The translations under genes and the position numbers were made by a program. A stretch of 64,000 nucleotides of DNA from Eutreptiella sp. 'Long Island Sound 2002' (Eukaryota; Euglenozoa; Euglenophyceae; Eutreptiales; Eutreptiaceae), in assembly GCA_964036045.1 (NCBI GenBank), contig OZ038381.1:153654352-153718351 (forward strand). The letters run 5' to 3'. The notes beneath the pieces were generated by a model. That model saw only the letters and a list, made by a program, of their open reading frames with translations. It was not told the origin of the DNA and made no database searches. Below, piece by piece: positions 50,137 to 59,580 of this stretch. Numbering within the stretch: the first letter of the stretch is position 1; each line of letters starts with the position of its first letter.

Positions 50137-50929
50137 AGTAAGAAAAAGTGCTTTTCCAATGCTTCAGGGTATAGTTTAGTTGTATTAGAGGTGCTCTAAG
50201 CACACATGCATTTTTATCTTAATATTGGCCTAACCAAAATGGGTGATAACACATTTTGACCTATGGAACCAAACACTAAATCAGGATATTGTGTGGACCC
50301 CTTAATCTCCAAGCTATAGGCATTAAAACATCTTTTCCTGGGTTACTGAGGCACTGATATACTGAAGGCAGAGCCTATGAATTTATCTATGTTTACTCAT
50401 GAACTCTTAGCTATCCTATTGGTATGCACCCTAGGGGGCTGGGGCACCTCTTTTTGAGAGGTCCTGGGTTCAATACCCAGTCAGCCTAGCTAAGTAGGAT
50501 TATCCCATGTGACATGGCAGTGACCTCAGCGCCACAAGCCATGCCACCTCAGCACCTATGGGACCCAAAAACAAAGAGTGCACATCTCAAGATGGCACTG
50601 TGGATGAGAGTGAGCCCTTGGGGCAGTTTTCCAATCAGCTTTTCTCAACCATGTAAAATATTTCATCCTGAGTTGCAATGTATGCTAATTGCTGTGGTCT
50701 ATTGTTGATAGTTGTCTTTATCTAACTCTTTGTGACTGCAGCCCTTCATGCTTTGATCTTGATCTTCTTCTACTTGCTTATCTCTGGCTTGGGATATCCT
50801 GGGTTGGTTGTATTTCAACAAATAAAACATTTTCCTCATCAAAAAGAAGCACCAGGAACCCTACACCAGCAGCAAGCAGCAGGAGAGGCACAACAAACAC
50901 ACAGTGTTGAAATCACTATAAAACCTTCT
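50137..50929 (+). repeat. 5' LTR of E2 (793 bp)
   Basis: AGTAAG to CCTTCT, the same length as both E1 LTRs. Its left flank is E0 pol (GTATC). It ends about 100 bp before the gag ATG. Confidence 0.9.
50406..50494 (+). other. Class-II tRNA-like module in the family B LTR
   Basis: 89 nt closed by CTTAGCTA and TAGCTAAG (8-bp stem). Inside: an A-box-like stretch (TATCCTATTGGTATGC), a variable-arm hairpin ACCTC-TTTTTG-AGAGGT and a T-arm CTGGG-TTCAATA-CCCAG with B-box GGTTCAATACC. The size and long variable arm suit Leu/Ser-type tRNAs; the D and anticodon arms are poor. Also at 28699-28787, 39152-39240, 45928-46016 and 61481-61569, always 89 nt. Confidence 0.6.
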
Positions 50930-50944
50930 GGTAGCAAGAGGCAG
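50929..50944 (+). other. Primer binding site of family B (tRNA-Met-like)
   Basis: TGGTAGCAAGAGGCAG starts on the last base of the LTR. It resembles the complement of a eukaryotic initiator tRNA-Met 3' end (TGGTAGCAGAGG) with one extra A. No self-complement was found in the LTR. Confidence 0.6.
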
Positions 50945-51030
50945 ACAGTCTCTGCGTACCGGCAGCAAACCCGTGCCGTACATCCAGTGCGCCGAGATCT
51001 GTCATATATAAGCAAGAAGGGCAAACGAAT

Positions 51031-52581
51031 ATGGACACGAAGAAGGAGGACACCGACGCGGGGACGGCACCTGAGGCACCAGCAATGCCAGCACCTGGTG
51101 AACCTGGACCTGGACCTAGCGCTGTACCTTCCGTGCCCTTACATGGGCCAGTGGACGTGGCGGATGACTCGCTGGAGGGACTTCAGTCGGCCTTCCGGGC
51201 CCTCTCAGTTGAGGAGGTGGACACCAATCCTGTGAAGAGAAAGAGAGAGAGAGAGAAGGATGCTGGAGAAAGCATGGCAGACGAAGGAGTAGACCAGGGG
51301 CACGACCCGACGAGTGAGTCGACCTTCGAGGGCGCCCCAAGCGCTTCTGGCCTCCAAGCATCACCCTCTCCTACAACCACCACACTCCCAACTCCAGATC
51401 CAGCCGCTGCAACATCCACACCCATAACCACCCCGCCTATGGCTGAGGGCACAGGCCTTACTGGTATGCCTACCTACCCTGCCTATGGTGTGAACCCACG
51501 TACCACTGCGTTTCAAGAGGCAACTACTACCAGTGAGCCGGTGGCCTCCAGTTCTGCGCCGCGATGGTATGCGGCTGACTATCACCATCCTCTACCCGTT
51601 ACGGGAGCCTATGTGGATGTTCCTGGGTATGCAACCTTGAGTGGGTTGAGGAGAGGACCTGAGTCATGCGGGAGCAGGAGTAGAGGATCGGGGAGATCCT
51701 CCAACAGGTCTCTGACACGATCGGAGATAAAAGAGGCTCTCCGAGGAGCCACCTCTGAACTTGTGGTGGATCTCACTCAAGAGATTCGGGCTAAACTAGA
51801 GCCCCTGATTCCGCCCCAAGCGTCACCTACCACGGTGGGAATGTCACCCCATCGAGTACAGGCTAACCACCTGGTGGCAGGGTTGACAAACACCCTGGGG
51901 AACCTGAGGAGCCGACCGATGCCGACCCCTGCAGCGATACTCAGAAGCCCTTTCGTACCAAGGACTGCACAGCCACCCTACAGCCACGTGGGGAATTCTA
52001 CGAGAGCCGAGCTGGACCGGCTGGGGCTGACAGCCCTGAGGGCAATGGTTGACGTGGAGCCCTATGGCTCCAGTGACCTAGGCGGAGGCCCCTCCGATGA
52101 TGAGCCGCCGTCGATGACTTCTGCTTCGCCCTCGGAGGACAACGACCCTGAGGACCCCGAGAACCCAAGTGGGCATAAGAAAAAGAAGAAGAGGAAGACC
52201 CGGCGCCCTGAGGGACGCAGGTCTCAGGAGGCTAAGGCCATTGTCACCTCCAAGATCGTGGTGAGCTTGCCTGAGTCCACAGGCAAGGACCTCAGCGAGT
52301 TCGCTGAGAACTTTGGCCGGTTCCTCCGATTGACCGGCCAAATCCACGCTAGTGGACGGGTCAATTGCGATCTGCTCCTGCAGTGTTGCAAGACCAAGTA
52401 CCTGGAGAAGCAGGTCAAGCAGATCGTGACTAAGTCCGCCACCTTTGCCGATGTGTTGGTTGCCTCGGAGAGGCAGTACCTGACCTATGAAACCGACCTC
52501 TCCATCAGGGCCGAGATCCAGAACCTGGCCGTGCTACCCAACAACCCCAAACCTGGCAGGGTCTCTCAGCTATTTGGCTGA
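51031..52581 (+). pseudogene. E2 gag, main part
   Basis: ATG at 51031 (MDTKKEDTD), 516 codons. Pro/Ser/Thr-rich N-terminus with a GA-microsatellite-encoded KRKRERE run, conserved SLTRSEIKEALRGATSELVVDL, then the capsid-like region (LSEFAENFGRFLRLTGQI, LLQCCKTKYLEKQVKQIV). An extra T near 52575 (CTATTTGG versus CTATTGG in E3) shifts the frame and ends it. The start is supported by the same ATG in E1, E0 and E3, about 100 bp after the LTR. Confidence 0.88.
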
Positions 52582-53521
52582 CCTGGATCACTGGGCTGGA
52601 CGATTGACGCCCGGTTCCTACAGCAGCGACGACCTGCTTTTCTATTTGGTGGCTAAGCTCCCTCGAGAGCTGTGGGACGGGTGCCGTTCAGTGGCAGAGC
52701 GCAAGGCTAGAGCCCTCCACTACGAGGATTTATGTGTGCTACTTCTGGAGCTGGCGCTGGAGAAAGAAAGCAACCAGCACCTGAACACCCACCGTCCTGG
52801 AGGGGGAGGCTCTGGAAGCCAAGGCAAAGGGTACCAAGGATCCAGACCTGGACAGGTGACTACCCCCAAACACGCCCGTATCATGGAAAACGTCAAGTAG
52901 CTCTTCTGGTGTGATGCCAGAGATGAGCAGGGCCTGCTGCAGCACGCCCCTGACTGCGAGCAGCGAGACTGCTTCGTAGTCCAAGGGAAGAAGCAGGAGA
53001 CCAACACCCGCGCCAAAGCGAGGATGCCGGATCACAACAGGTGTACCATCACCTGTGACTTCTGTGGGAAGAGGAAGCACTACGAGGATGAGTGCTACCA
53101 CAAGCAGCGTCTGTCGGCGAAGCTGAAGGGTGAGGATCCTGGCAAAGGCTCTGGCAAAGGTGGAGGCAAAGGCAACGGCAACGACTCCGGCAAGGGCAAG
53201 TCGAAAGGACGTGGAAAAAGGCAAGATAAGAACCAAGGTGGACGAGGAGGAGGCGCTAACCGCCAGCCAGACAAGGACAACAAGAACCCGGACAAGAACG
53301 AAGGCAACCCCAACCCTAATCCAGGGGGGAACTCCGAGCCCTCTGGAGGGCAATCTTGTCCCACCACACGCTCCCAGACGCAGGCCCAGCGAGAACAAGG
53401 GGCCAAGCGTGAGCATGAAGGTGGTGATGACGGCAACGCTAAGAAGAGAAGCCGTTTCATGAGGATCGCCCGCAAATTGCGGAACAAGGGGTTCGAGGTG
53501 ACCTGTCCCGCAGAGTTCTGA
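52582..53521 (+). pseudogene. E2 gag C-terminal part
   Basis: Continuation after the frameshift: capsid end (DLDHWAGRLTPGSYSSDD, ORF to 52900), then TAG at 52898-52900 where E3 has GAG, then an open frame to 53521 with the zinc knuckle CDFCGKRKHYEDEC, a Gly/Lys/Asp-rich tail and the conserved end VTCPAEF. The terminal TGA is followed by CGG, a known leaky context, and the frame continues into pol. Confidence 0.85.
53519..53521 (+). other. In-frame UGA between gag and pol, candidate readthrough site (family B)
   Basis: TGA CGG GGA CGC TCC in E2; TGA TGG GAA CGC TCC in E1 (36128-36126); TGA CAA GGA CGC TCC in E0 (49070-49072) and its duplicate (60145-60147). In each, the gag frame reopens directly and reaches the protease DTGAT without an ATG (in E2 an extra C near 53590 adds a shift). 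The stop is conserved while its 3' codon varies. Confidence 0.6.
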
Positions 53522-53582
53522 CGGGGACGCTCCGGTGGGGCCCTGGACCTGGTGTTCTGGGTACGTATTCGACTAGGGGGAC

Positions 53583-55133
53583 GTGAATACCCTGGGGGTA
53601 TTGGATACTGGCGCCACCATATCTATAGTGGCCAAGAAAATTTTACCTTGTGGGAGCCTGAAGAACACCATGACCACCGCAGCTATGCGAATGGGGGATG
53701 GACATGTGGTGCACAGCTGCGAGGACTGTGAAGTGGAGGTACCTATGGGCTCCCGAACTATCGCCCATCGGTTCTTTGTGATGGACACTGAAGCCTTCGA
53801 CTTTGTATTGGGGACTGACTTCTTCGTGCAGCACTCCCAGATACAATCCCTGACGCTGCAAGCGCCCTACCTCCTCTACGTGAACCACGACAGTGGCAGA
53901 GAGTCCGTACCACTGGAGCAGTTGGAGCACACCTCGAGCTACCTGAGGGTATCGAAGGAGGAGCCCTCGAACATGATGGCGGCCTCCATAACTGAGGACT
54001 ATCAACCATTGGGAGAAGTCCTAGACCAAGGTCTGAAGGAGTTGGGTTACTCTAGAGAAGACCTGAGTGTGGAGTTGTTCGCCAGCGACAAGCAACATGT
54101 CCTGGACCTTTACTGCAGCAAGGCGAAGTACTGCAGCTACAAATTTTACTGGCCCTCTTTCGGGATGGCCTACGGGAACCCCAGGTTCAGTGAACTGGGG
54201 AAGGTCTTGACCAAGGTGGCCTTGGAACGTTCCCGTATGGTCCTGTGTTCCCCCGATTGGGGAGCCCATGGGGGCAACGGGTACTGGCGAACCCTCCTGG
54301 ACAGGCTGACTATCAGCTCTATTCGGTTACCTGATGAGGCCATCTACGTGCCTTTGGGGCGTAAGACGCCTATCGGGAAACCCGGATGGGGGGGTATGCT
54401 CAGCATGGTGGACAGAGGTCTTACCTCCAGCCCCTCAGAAGACCTGGACTCGACTCTGGTCCAGGCTATACAACGAGAAAGCGATGGACTCGCCTTGGGT
54501 GACTTGAAGGATCGACTACGACCTCAAGATGCTATTGAGACTATACCCGGAGGAGATGAATACGTCGTGACTAACACCAACGCCACCAACTCTCCCTGCC
54601 ATGTACCTGTTCCTGATGGAGTGTCTGAGTGTGGACTATCCGAGCTCCCCAGCTCTATCAACTCAGATGACGAAACTGAGCACGACGCCTTCTTCGTGCA
54701 GACCTGTATGGAGGAAGTGGAGAACGCCGAGTACGTCGCCCCACTGAAACCCCTACTCTCCATGAGTGTGGACGACCCCTTGGACGAAGAGCTGGATCCC
54801 CGATCCAGGCTAAGGGAGTATGTGGACTCCAAGAGGAGGTTGGTGGCGAAAAAGCTATGCTACGCTAAGCTCACCCGCAGCTCATGGCCACTGAAGCAAG
54901 GACGTATGGGAGATCTATCCCAATTGAAGGAGGACCTGGAACAGAAGATCACCACCTGGCAAAGGGAGGTAGATCTTAAGCTCATGGGGAACGTGTGGGG
55001 TGCCCATGTGGGGACCCCAGAGGAGGACGACCTCTCGGAGGAATGTGTATGTGAACCCCCCGAGCGTGCCTATGTTGCCATCGTCCACCGGAGAAGGTTG
55101 AACGAGACCTACTTTATGCCTACCAAGGGTTGA
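53583..55133 (+). pseudogene. E2 protease, Dam-like segment and linker
   Basis: 516 codons. Protease LGVLDTGATISIVAKK; Dam-like segment at about 54069-54260 (VELFASDKQHVLDLYCSK, YKFYWPSFGMAYGNPRF, MVLCSPDWG); then a long acidic linker with PIGKPGWGGMLS. The listed start is internal: one extra C near 53590 moved the upstream frame. Loss of one base near 55045 (AACCCCCCGAG versus AACCCCCTCGAG in E1) shifts the end. It acts as the particle protease that matures Gag-Pol. Confidence 0.85.
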
Positions 55134-56797
55134 AGGATACTACCAAGGGCGAAGAGTCGGTGGAGGATCACCTCCCGACGTCCATTACTCAGGGGGCAAG
55201 CAACTTACACTGTGACGAGGAAATGGAGGACAAGATCAAGCTATTAGACCTGCGGGTGCAGACGCTTATAAGGACCTATCTGGAGGTGTTCGGGGAACTA
55301 CCACCCCCAGCCTCATGTGACAAGCTGGTACAGATGGACCTCAAGCTGAAACCCGAGTTTGTTGGTCACAAGATCCGGAGGATACCCTATCCGGCTCCTA
55401 AAGAGCAGGCCGACGAGATTGAGCGACAGATACAAGAATGTATCGACGCTGGCCTGGTCCTGGAGTACAAGGACGGGGACTACCCCCAACACTGCAGCCC
55501 CTGTTTCCTGGTGGCTAAACCTGGGTCTACAGCCAAACGGCTGGTAGTGGACGGCGGAGAGCTAAACAAGGAAACACTGAACCACTCAGGGTCCATTCCT
55601 CATATGGAGTCTATGCTTGAGAAGATAGCCTCCTGTCGCTACAAGACCAAGATGGACAAGAGGAGTCAAACCTGGCAGGTGGACCTGACGCCCAACGCTC
55701 AGAAGCTACTAGCCTTCATCACCCCTCAGGGGAGGGTGTTTAAGTGGAAGGTCGTGCCGTTTGGCGCGGCCAACGCACCCGCTCTATTCCAAGAGCTGAT
55801 GAACAAGATCTTGTCCATCCTACAAAGGAGACCTAAGGTGCAGGAACTCATATCCCGTGGGGCCCAGATGGAAGCACACATCGACGATGTATGCCTCGGG
55901 ACTAATACCCAGGAGGACCACCTAATCCTCTTGGGTGAGTTATTTGCGGTGTGCCAAGAGAACCACACACGACTCAAGCTGGAGGAGTGTGAAATCATGC
56001 AGGAGACCATGCAGTACCTGGGGTGTGACGTTGGCTATGGGTGGTGGACCCCAGCGGCCTCTAAGGCCAAACCCCTGATGGACGCCAAGGTACGACACGA
56101 AGACCCCAAGAAAGGACTTCATGATGTATGCAGTTTCATTGGGGCGTGCAACTTCTATCGCCGCCATATCAAAAACTTCACCTACACCAGCGCCATTCTG
56201 ACGGACCTGATCAAGAAGAGTACTACTTGGCGCTGGGGCCCACAAGAGCAACAAGCGTTTGACGAGCTGAAAGACAAGGTGGCCAAAGCTAAGTGCTTGG
56301 GCGTGCCTAGGGCACAAGGGGAGAATATCCTGGTGACCGACGCCAGCAATGTGGGCGGTGGTGGAACGTTGTTCCAATGGCAAGCACTAGAGAAGGAGGA
56401 GTTCGACTCGGCTATTTCCCAATGGGGGACTGAAGGTCTTAACCGAGATGGAACTCTCAAGCACAGCTACCCTGACGACAAGTGGGTCCTAGTACCTCTG
56501 GGCCACTGGAACTGGAAATGGAACCAGGCCAGGGGGAACTACTCCACCTATGAGCAGGAATTGCTCGCGGGTATGCTGGTGCTATCCTCACAAGCACGAC
56601 TGTTGGGGAGTAACCCTGTGGTCTGGCTGTGCGACCAAGAGCCGGTCCGCACTTTCCAGAAGGGTCCCTCACCCGAGAAGGCCAAGCTACGGTGCTGGTG
56701 GACCTACCTCAGCCAACTATGGCTGACGGTACACCATATCCAGGGAGTGAAGAACGAGTGTGCAGACTACATCAGCGCAACAACTTCGACGCCCTGA
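55130..56797 (+). CDS. E2 RT and RNase H
   Basis: 555 codons, nominal start TTG. RT: CFLVAKPGSTAKRLVVDGGELN (E1 has the commoner VVDYGELN), KWKVVPFGAANAPALFQELM, catalytic HIDDVCLG; thumb KLEECEIMQETMQYLGCDVG. RNase H: VTDASNVGGGGTLFQWQ, TYEQELLAGML. A missing C near 56775 shifts the last residues into ATTSTP. Copies element RNA to DNA inside the particle. This is the longest unbroken RT of family B in the window. Confidence 0.9.
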   Translation: MKDTTKGEESVEDHLPTSITQGASNLHCDEEMEDKIKLLDLRVQTLIRTYLEVFGELPPPASCDKLVQMDLKLKPEFVGHKIRRIPYPAPKEQADEIERQIQECIDAGLVLEYKDGDYPQHCSPCFLVAKPGSTAKRLVVDGGELNKETLNHSGSIPHMESMLEKIASCRYKTKMDKRSQTWQVDLTPNAQKLLAFITPQGRVFKWKVVPFGAANAPALFQELMNKILSILQRRPKVQELISRGAQMEAHIDDVCLGTNTQEDHLILLGELFAVCQENHTRLKLEECEIMQETMQYLGCDVGYGWWTPAASKAKPLMDAKVRHEDPKKGLHDVCSFIGACNFYRRHIKNFTYTSAILTDLIKKSTTWRWGPQEQQAFDELKDKVAKAKCLGVPRAQGENILVTDASNVGGGGTLFQWQALEKEEFDSAISQWGTEGLNRDGTLKHSYPDDKWVLVPLGHWNWKWNQARGNYSTYEQELLAGMLVLSSQARLLGSNPVVWLCDQEPVRTFQKGPSPEKAKLRCWWTYLSQLWLTVHHIQGVKNECADYISATTSTP

Positions 56798-57495
56798 TTG
56801 GTGCCTGGTCTGAAGCGCTGGCTAAGGCGGCTTTCAGCCGTATGGAAGTCCACTTGGACCTCAACATGACTATGATACGCCACCTGGATGGACTCCAACA
56901 ATCAGAGTACCTGAAGGAGTTTGGGGATATCTACAAGCGCCTGGAGAAACAGCTTGAACCCCTCCTGGTCAACCAAGATCAGTGGAAGAGGGACGAGAGC
57001 TACCTCTGGCAAGAGGACCGCATCGTGGTACCAAGTGACAGAGTCCCAGCGCTGCGGAAGTGGACCCATGAGTCCAGCGGTCATGTGGGTGCTGACGGTA
57101 CCCTGAGGCTATTCAAGCAGTGGTTCCACACTACGTGGACTGACGACGAACTGCGGAAGACCCTCCAGCCTATCGTGGACAAGTGCCCGTGTAGGTCCTG
57201 CAAACCAGGGGATATCAGGGACAGAGGTCTTTACTCGACCCTGCCCATCCCTCACTGTGCTAACAGTGTTCTATACGTGGACCACACGGAGATGCCGAAG
57301 CTCGGGGGCTATGACTTCGCCCTCGTGGTAACCTGTGAGTTGACCAGGTTTACCAGGGTGTTCCGTTGTACCAAGCACATTACCGAGGAGGAGACTATCA
57401 AGATACTCCTGGAGGAGTGGTTTTGTGTCTATGGGGCGCCCAAGGAGATCAACTCCGATGAGGACGTACGAGTGCGCTCAGATACCGGCTGGTAA
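56629..57495 (+). pseudogene. E2 integrase N-half
   Basis: Real coding starts near 56780 (RNNFDALIGAWSEAL); the earlier part is out of frame. The HHCC module is WTHESSGH...CPCRSC. In the core, the first Asp is in YVDHTEM and the second in INSDEDVRV. It ends at TAA (57493-57495), where E1 has TAC. The Glu lies in the next ORF. Confidence 0.85.
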
Positions 57496-57525
57496 AAGAG
57501 GGTCCTGAGATCCCTCAATGTCCAG

Positions 57526-58452
57526 GTGTCTACGGGGATTCCCTACTCTCACACGAGCAACCCCCTATGTGAGCGACAGATTTGTGTCCTCAATGAGAAT
57601 CTAAGGATATGGTGCAAAACTGAACGCACCAGAGACTGGGTGAGACTACTCCCCGTCATATCCTTGATGATGAACTCCCAAGAGAGTTCAGCTACTGGCT
57701 ACTTGCCCCATGAGCTATTCCTAGGGTGCCTGGCGTGGTTCCTACATGCCCCCTATCCAGAGGACACCCATTCTTCTGTGGGTCAGTGGGTCCAAGAGCA
57801 ACAAGCCAAGGTGGAAGAGGCCAAGGCTATGCTCCAGAGAGTGAGGGAGCGTCAGTGGAACAAGAAGAACAAGCACCGAGTACCGGCCACCTACCAAGAG
57901 GGGGACTGGGTGGTGGTGCACCACAGCCGACTACCCGCCTGGCCACGCTCTACCAGCGATGACCCATACTTCGAGCCCGACAAGATTCTATCTGTGGATG
58001 GACACCGTATAACTGTGCGGTGTTCTCCCCGTCTAGGGGGGACCCTGGTGTGCGCTGCCCTGCACCTGAAGCGCTACTATGATCCTGAAGACCTCTGTGG
58101 GGAAGAGTGGGAGCTGAACGACGAGGAAATCGCCGCTCTAGACCTACAAGGGGCTGCCAGCCCTATGGAAGTTGAAGGGGAACTCCCCGACATGAACGCC
58201 GAGGAGATGGCTAAAGAGGGCTTCTACCTGATGAAGTCTGTCCTACGCCACCCCTATCGCCAGGTTTGGCGCTTCCTCACCCTCTGGGAAGGGTTTGGAG
58301 TCGAAGAGGCCACCTGGGAACCCCTCTCTGCGTTTGTTCTACCTGAGGGACGCCTAAACTCAGTTCTGGTAGACTACTTGTCCGGGAACAACCTTGGTGA
58401 GTTGGTGAGGCTCGCTGAGACGCTTGCCTCCAAGACTAAAGCTAGGGACTGA
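57526..58452 (+). CDS. E2 integrase C-half and chromodomain
   Basis: 308 codons, same frame as the previous entry. The third catalytic residue is in NPLCERQICVL. A GPY-like or SH3-like region follows (QEGDWVVVHHSRLPAWP), then the chromodomain (YLMKSVLRH, WRFLTLWEGFGVEEATWEP) and a C-terminal helix rich in Leu/Ala. Ends at the natural stop shared in position with E1, which lacks the final 40 or so residues because of an earlier stop. Confidence 0.87.
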   Translation: MSTGIPYSHTSNPLCERQICVLNENLRIWCKTERTRDWVRLLPVISLMMNSQESSATGYLPHELFLGCLAWFLHAPYPEDTHSSVGQWVQEQQAKVEEAKAMLQRVRERQWNKKNKHRVPATYQEGDWVVVHHSRLPAWPRSTSDDPYFEPDKILSVDGHRITVRCSPRLGGTLVCAALHLKRYYDPEDLCGEEWELNDEEIAALDLQGAASPMEVEGELPDMNAEEMAKEGFYLMKSVLRHPYRQVWRFLTLWEGFGVEEATWEPLSAFVLPEGRLNSVLVDYLSGNNLGELVRLAETLASKTKARD

Positions 58453-59580
58453 ACCTTACCCCTAAGTGTGCTACGTATGTCAGTGTGTGTCTCACTTCTC
58501 TCCCGGGCGTGGCTCCCGAATCAACGGGCTTCGTTGATGTCGGATTGAAGGTCCTAGACAGTTACTGGTACCACTCCTATGGCGCCCAATTTCTGTGTTG
58601 GCGCCTATCCTTTGGGGAAGATGGCAAAAGCCCTACCTACTAGAGGGGAGGGGTGGCCAAGTGTGCTAAGGGCATACAAAAAGCCCATTTTCGCTAAAGG
58701 CCAAAAGCTAACGCACTCCCCTGCCCACGTGGAAAGGCACGCGGGACAGGAGACACCACTACACTACACACCCTACAGTGGCACCATCCTGGTGGGCGAG
58801 CACTTCTACAACTGGCTCAAGCCCCCACTCAGGACTACCACTCCTACACGCACGCTCTACTGGGTGGCGTTGAAGATGAAGACAAGAGACCTAGCGGCTC
58901 ACCTGTGAGATTGCAAGAAAACACAGAGCTACTAAGCTCCTGTGGCCTAACAGGGACGCCACAACGCGTTTCCCTGCTAGGGCTTGGAGGGAAGGGGTGC
59001 TCTTGTTGCGTGCACAGCGTGGATGTTGAAGGTGTCGGGCTACGCTTGCCACTCCTGGCTGAGTTGTAGCTTGTTGTTTGTGTGATCAGCGCCGTATATT
59101 TTAGCACGGCTGGAGGGACTGCACCAGTTCACCCTGACCTCCCCACCTGAAGAGCAAAGGCGGATGAAGGAGCTTTTGCAGCGGAGGAACCAAGACCATC
59201 TCCACGTATTATACGCTTTTCAGATGGCCCTATAATACACTGTCCACAAATGCTCCTATCAAGCAAGCAAGCTTAAGGAAGTCCACCCGTTCTCTTATAG
59301 AACGTGGGGTGGAGCCCCTGGGTAACCTAAACAAGGTTTACCGTGCGCATTTCGCGTGGCCTACCCTTTAATGCGTGTGTGAATGCACGAGCATGCACGA
59401 GTTTACCGTCAATCTCTGTTATTCTTCCTAATCTTATCCACAATCACGAACTGCACCAGGGGGTGGCCCCACCTGGGCTTACCTACCTTACTCACCGCTG
59501 GAGAGTGAAGCAAGGTGAGGGAAAAGCGAGACACAAGCGAGAAACAACGCTATGCATATGTGTGTATGTCTAATCACCCT
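58453..59580 (+). other. E2 3' UTR, truncated
   Basis: Matches E1 31200 down to about 30060, then breaks at CACCCTGGACT. Contains a short inverted repeat (AATCAACGGGCTTCGTTGAT near 58519). The ORF 58579-58908 is not conserved as protein in E1. No gene. Confidence 0.7.

Larger units (their letters stand above)
48505..59580 (+). repeat. First copy of an 11.1-kb head-to-tail duplication
   Basis: From GGACT in E0 gag (48505-48509) to GGACT in the E2 3' UTR (59581-59585). The second copy starts at 59581 and runs off the window. Offsets agree at several points (LTR start 50137/61212, gag ATG 51031/62106, tRNA-like module 50406/61481): 11,075 bp, after a 1-bp loss at the junction. Confidence 0.85.
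50137..59580 (+). mobile_element. Family B copy E2 (5' LTR, gag, pol, part of 3' UTR)
   Basis: Inserted in E0. 5' LTR 50137-50929, primer site, gag 51031-53521, UGA, pol to 58452, 3' UTR to about 59580, where E0 gag sequence begins instead of the rest of the UTR and the 3' LTR. Its coding regions are closest to E1 and carry different lesions. Confidence 0.9.

Noticed and set aside
50406-50494. A functional Leu or Ser tRNA gene
   Set aside because: T-arm and variable arm fit, but D-arm and anticodon arm do not pair well; it is annotated as tRNA-like only.
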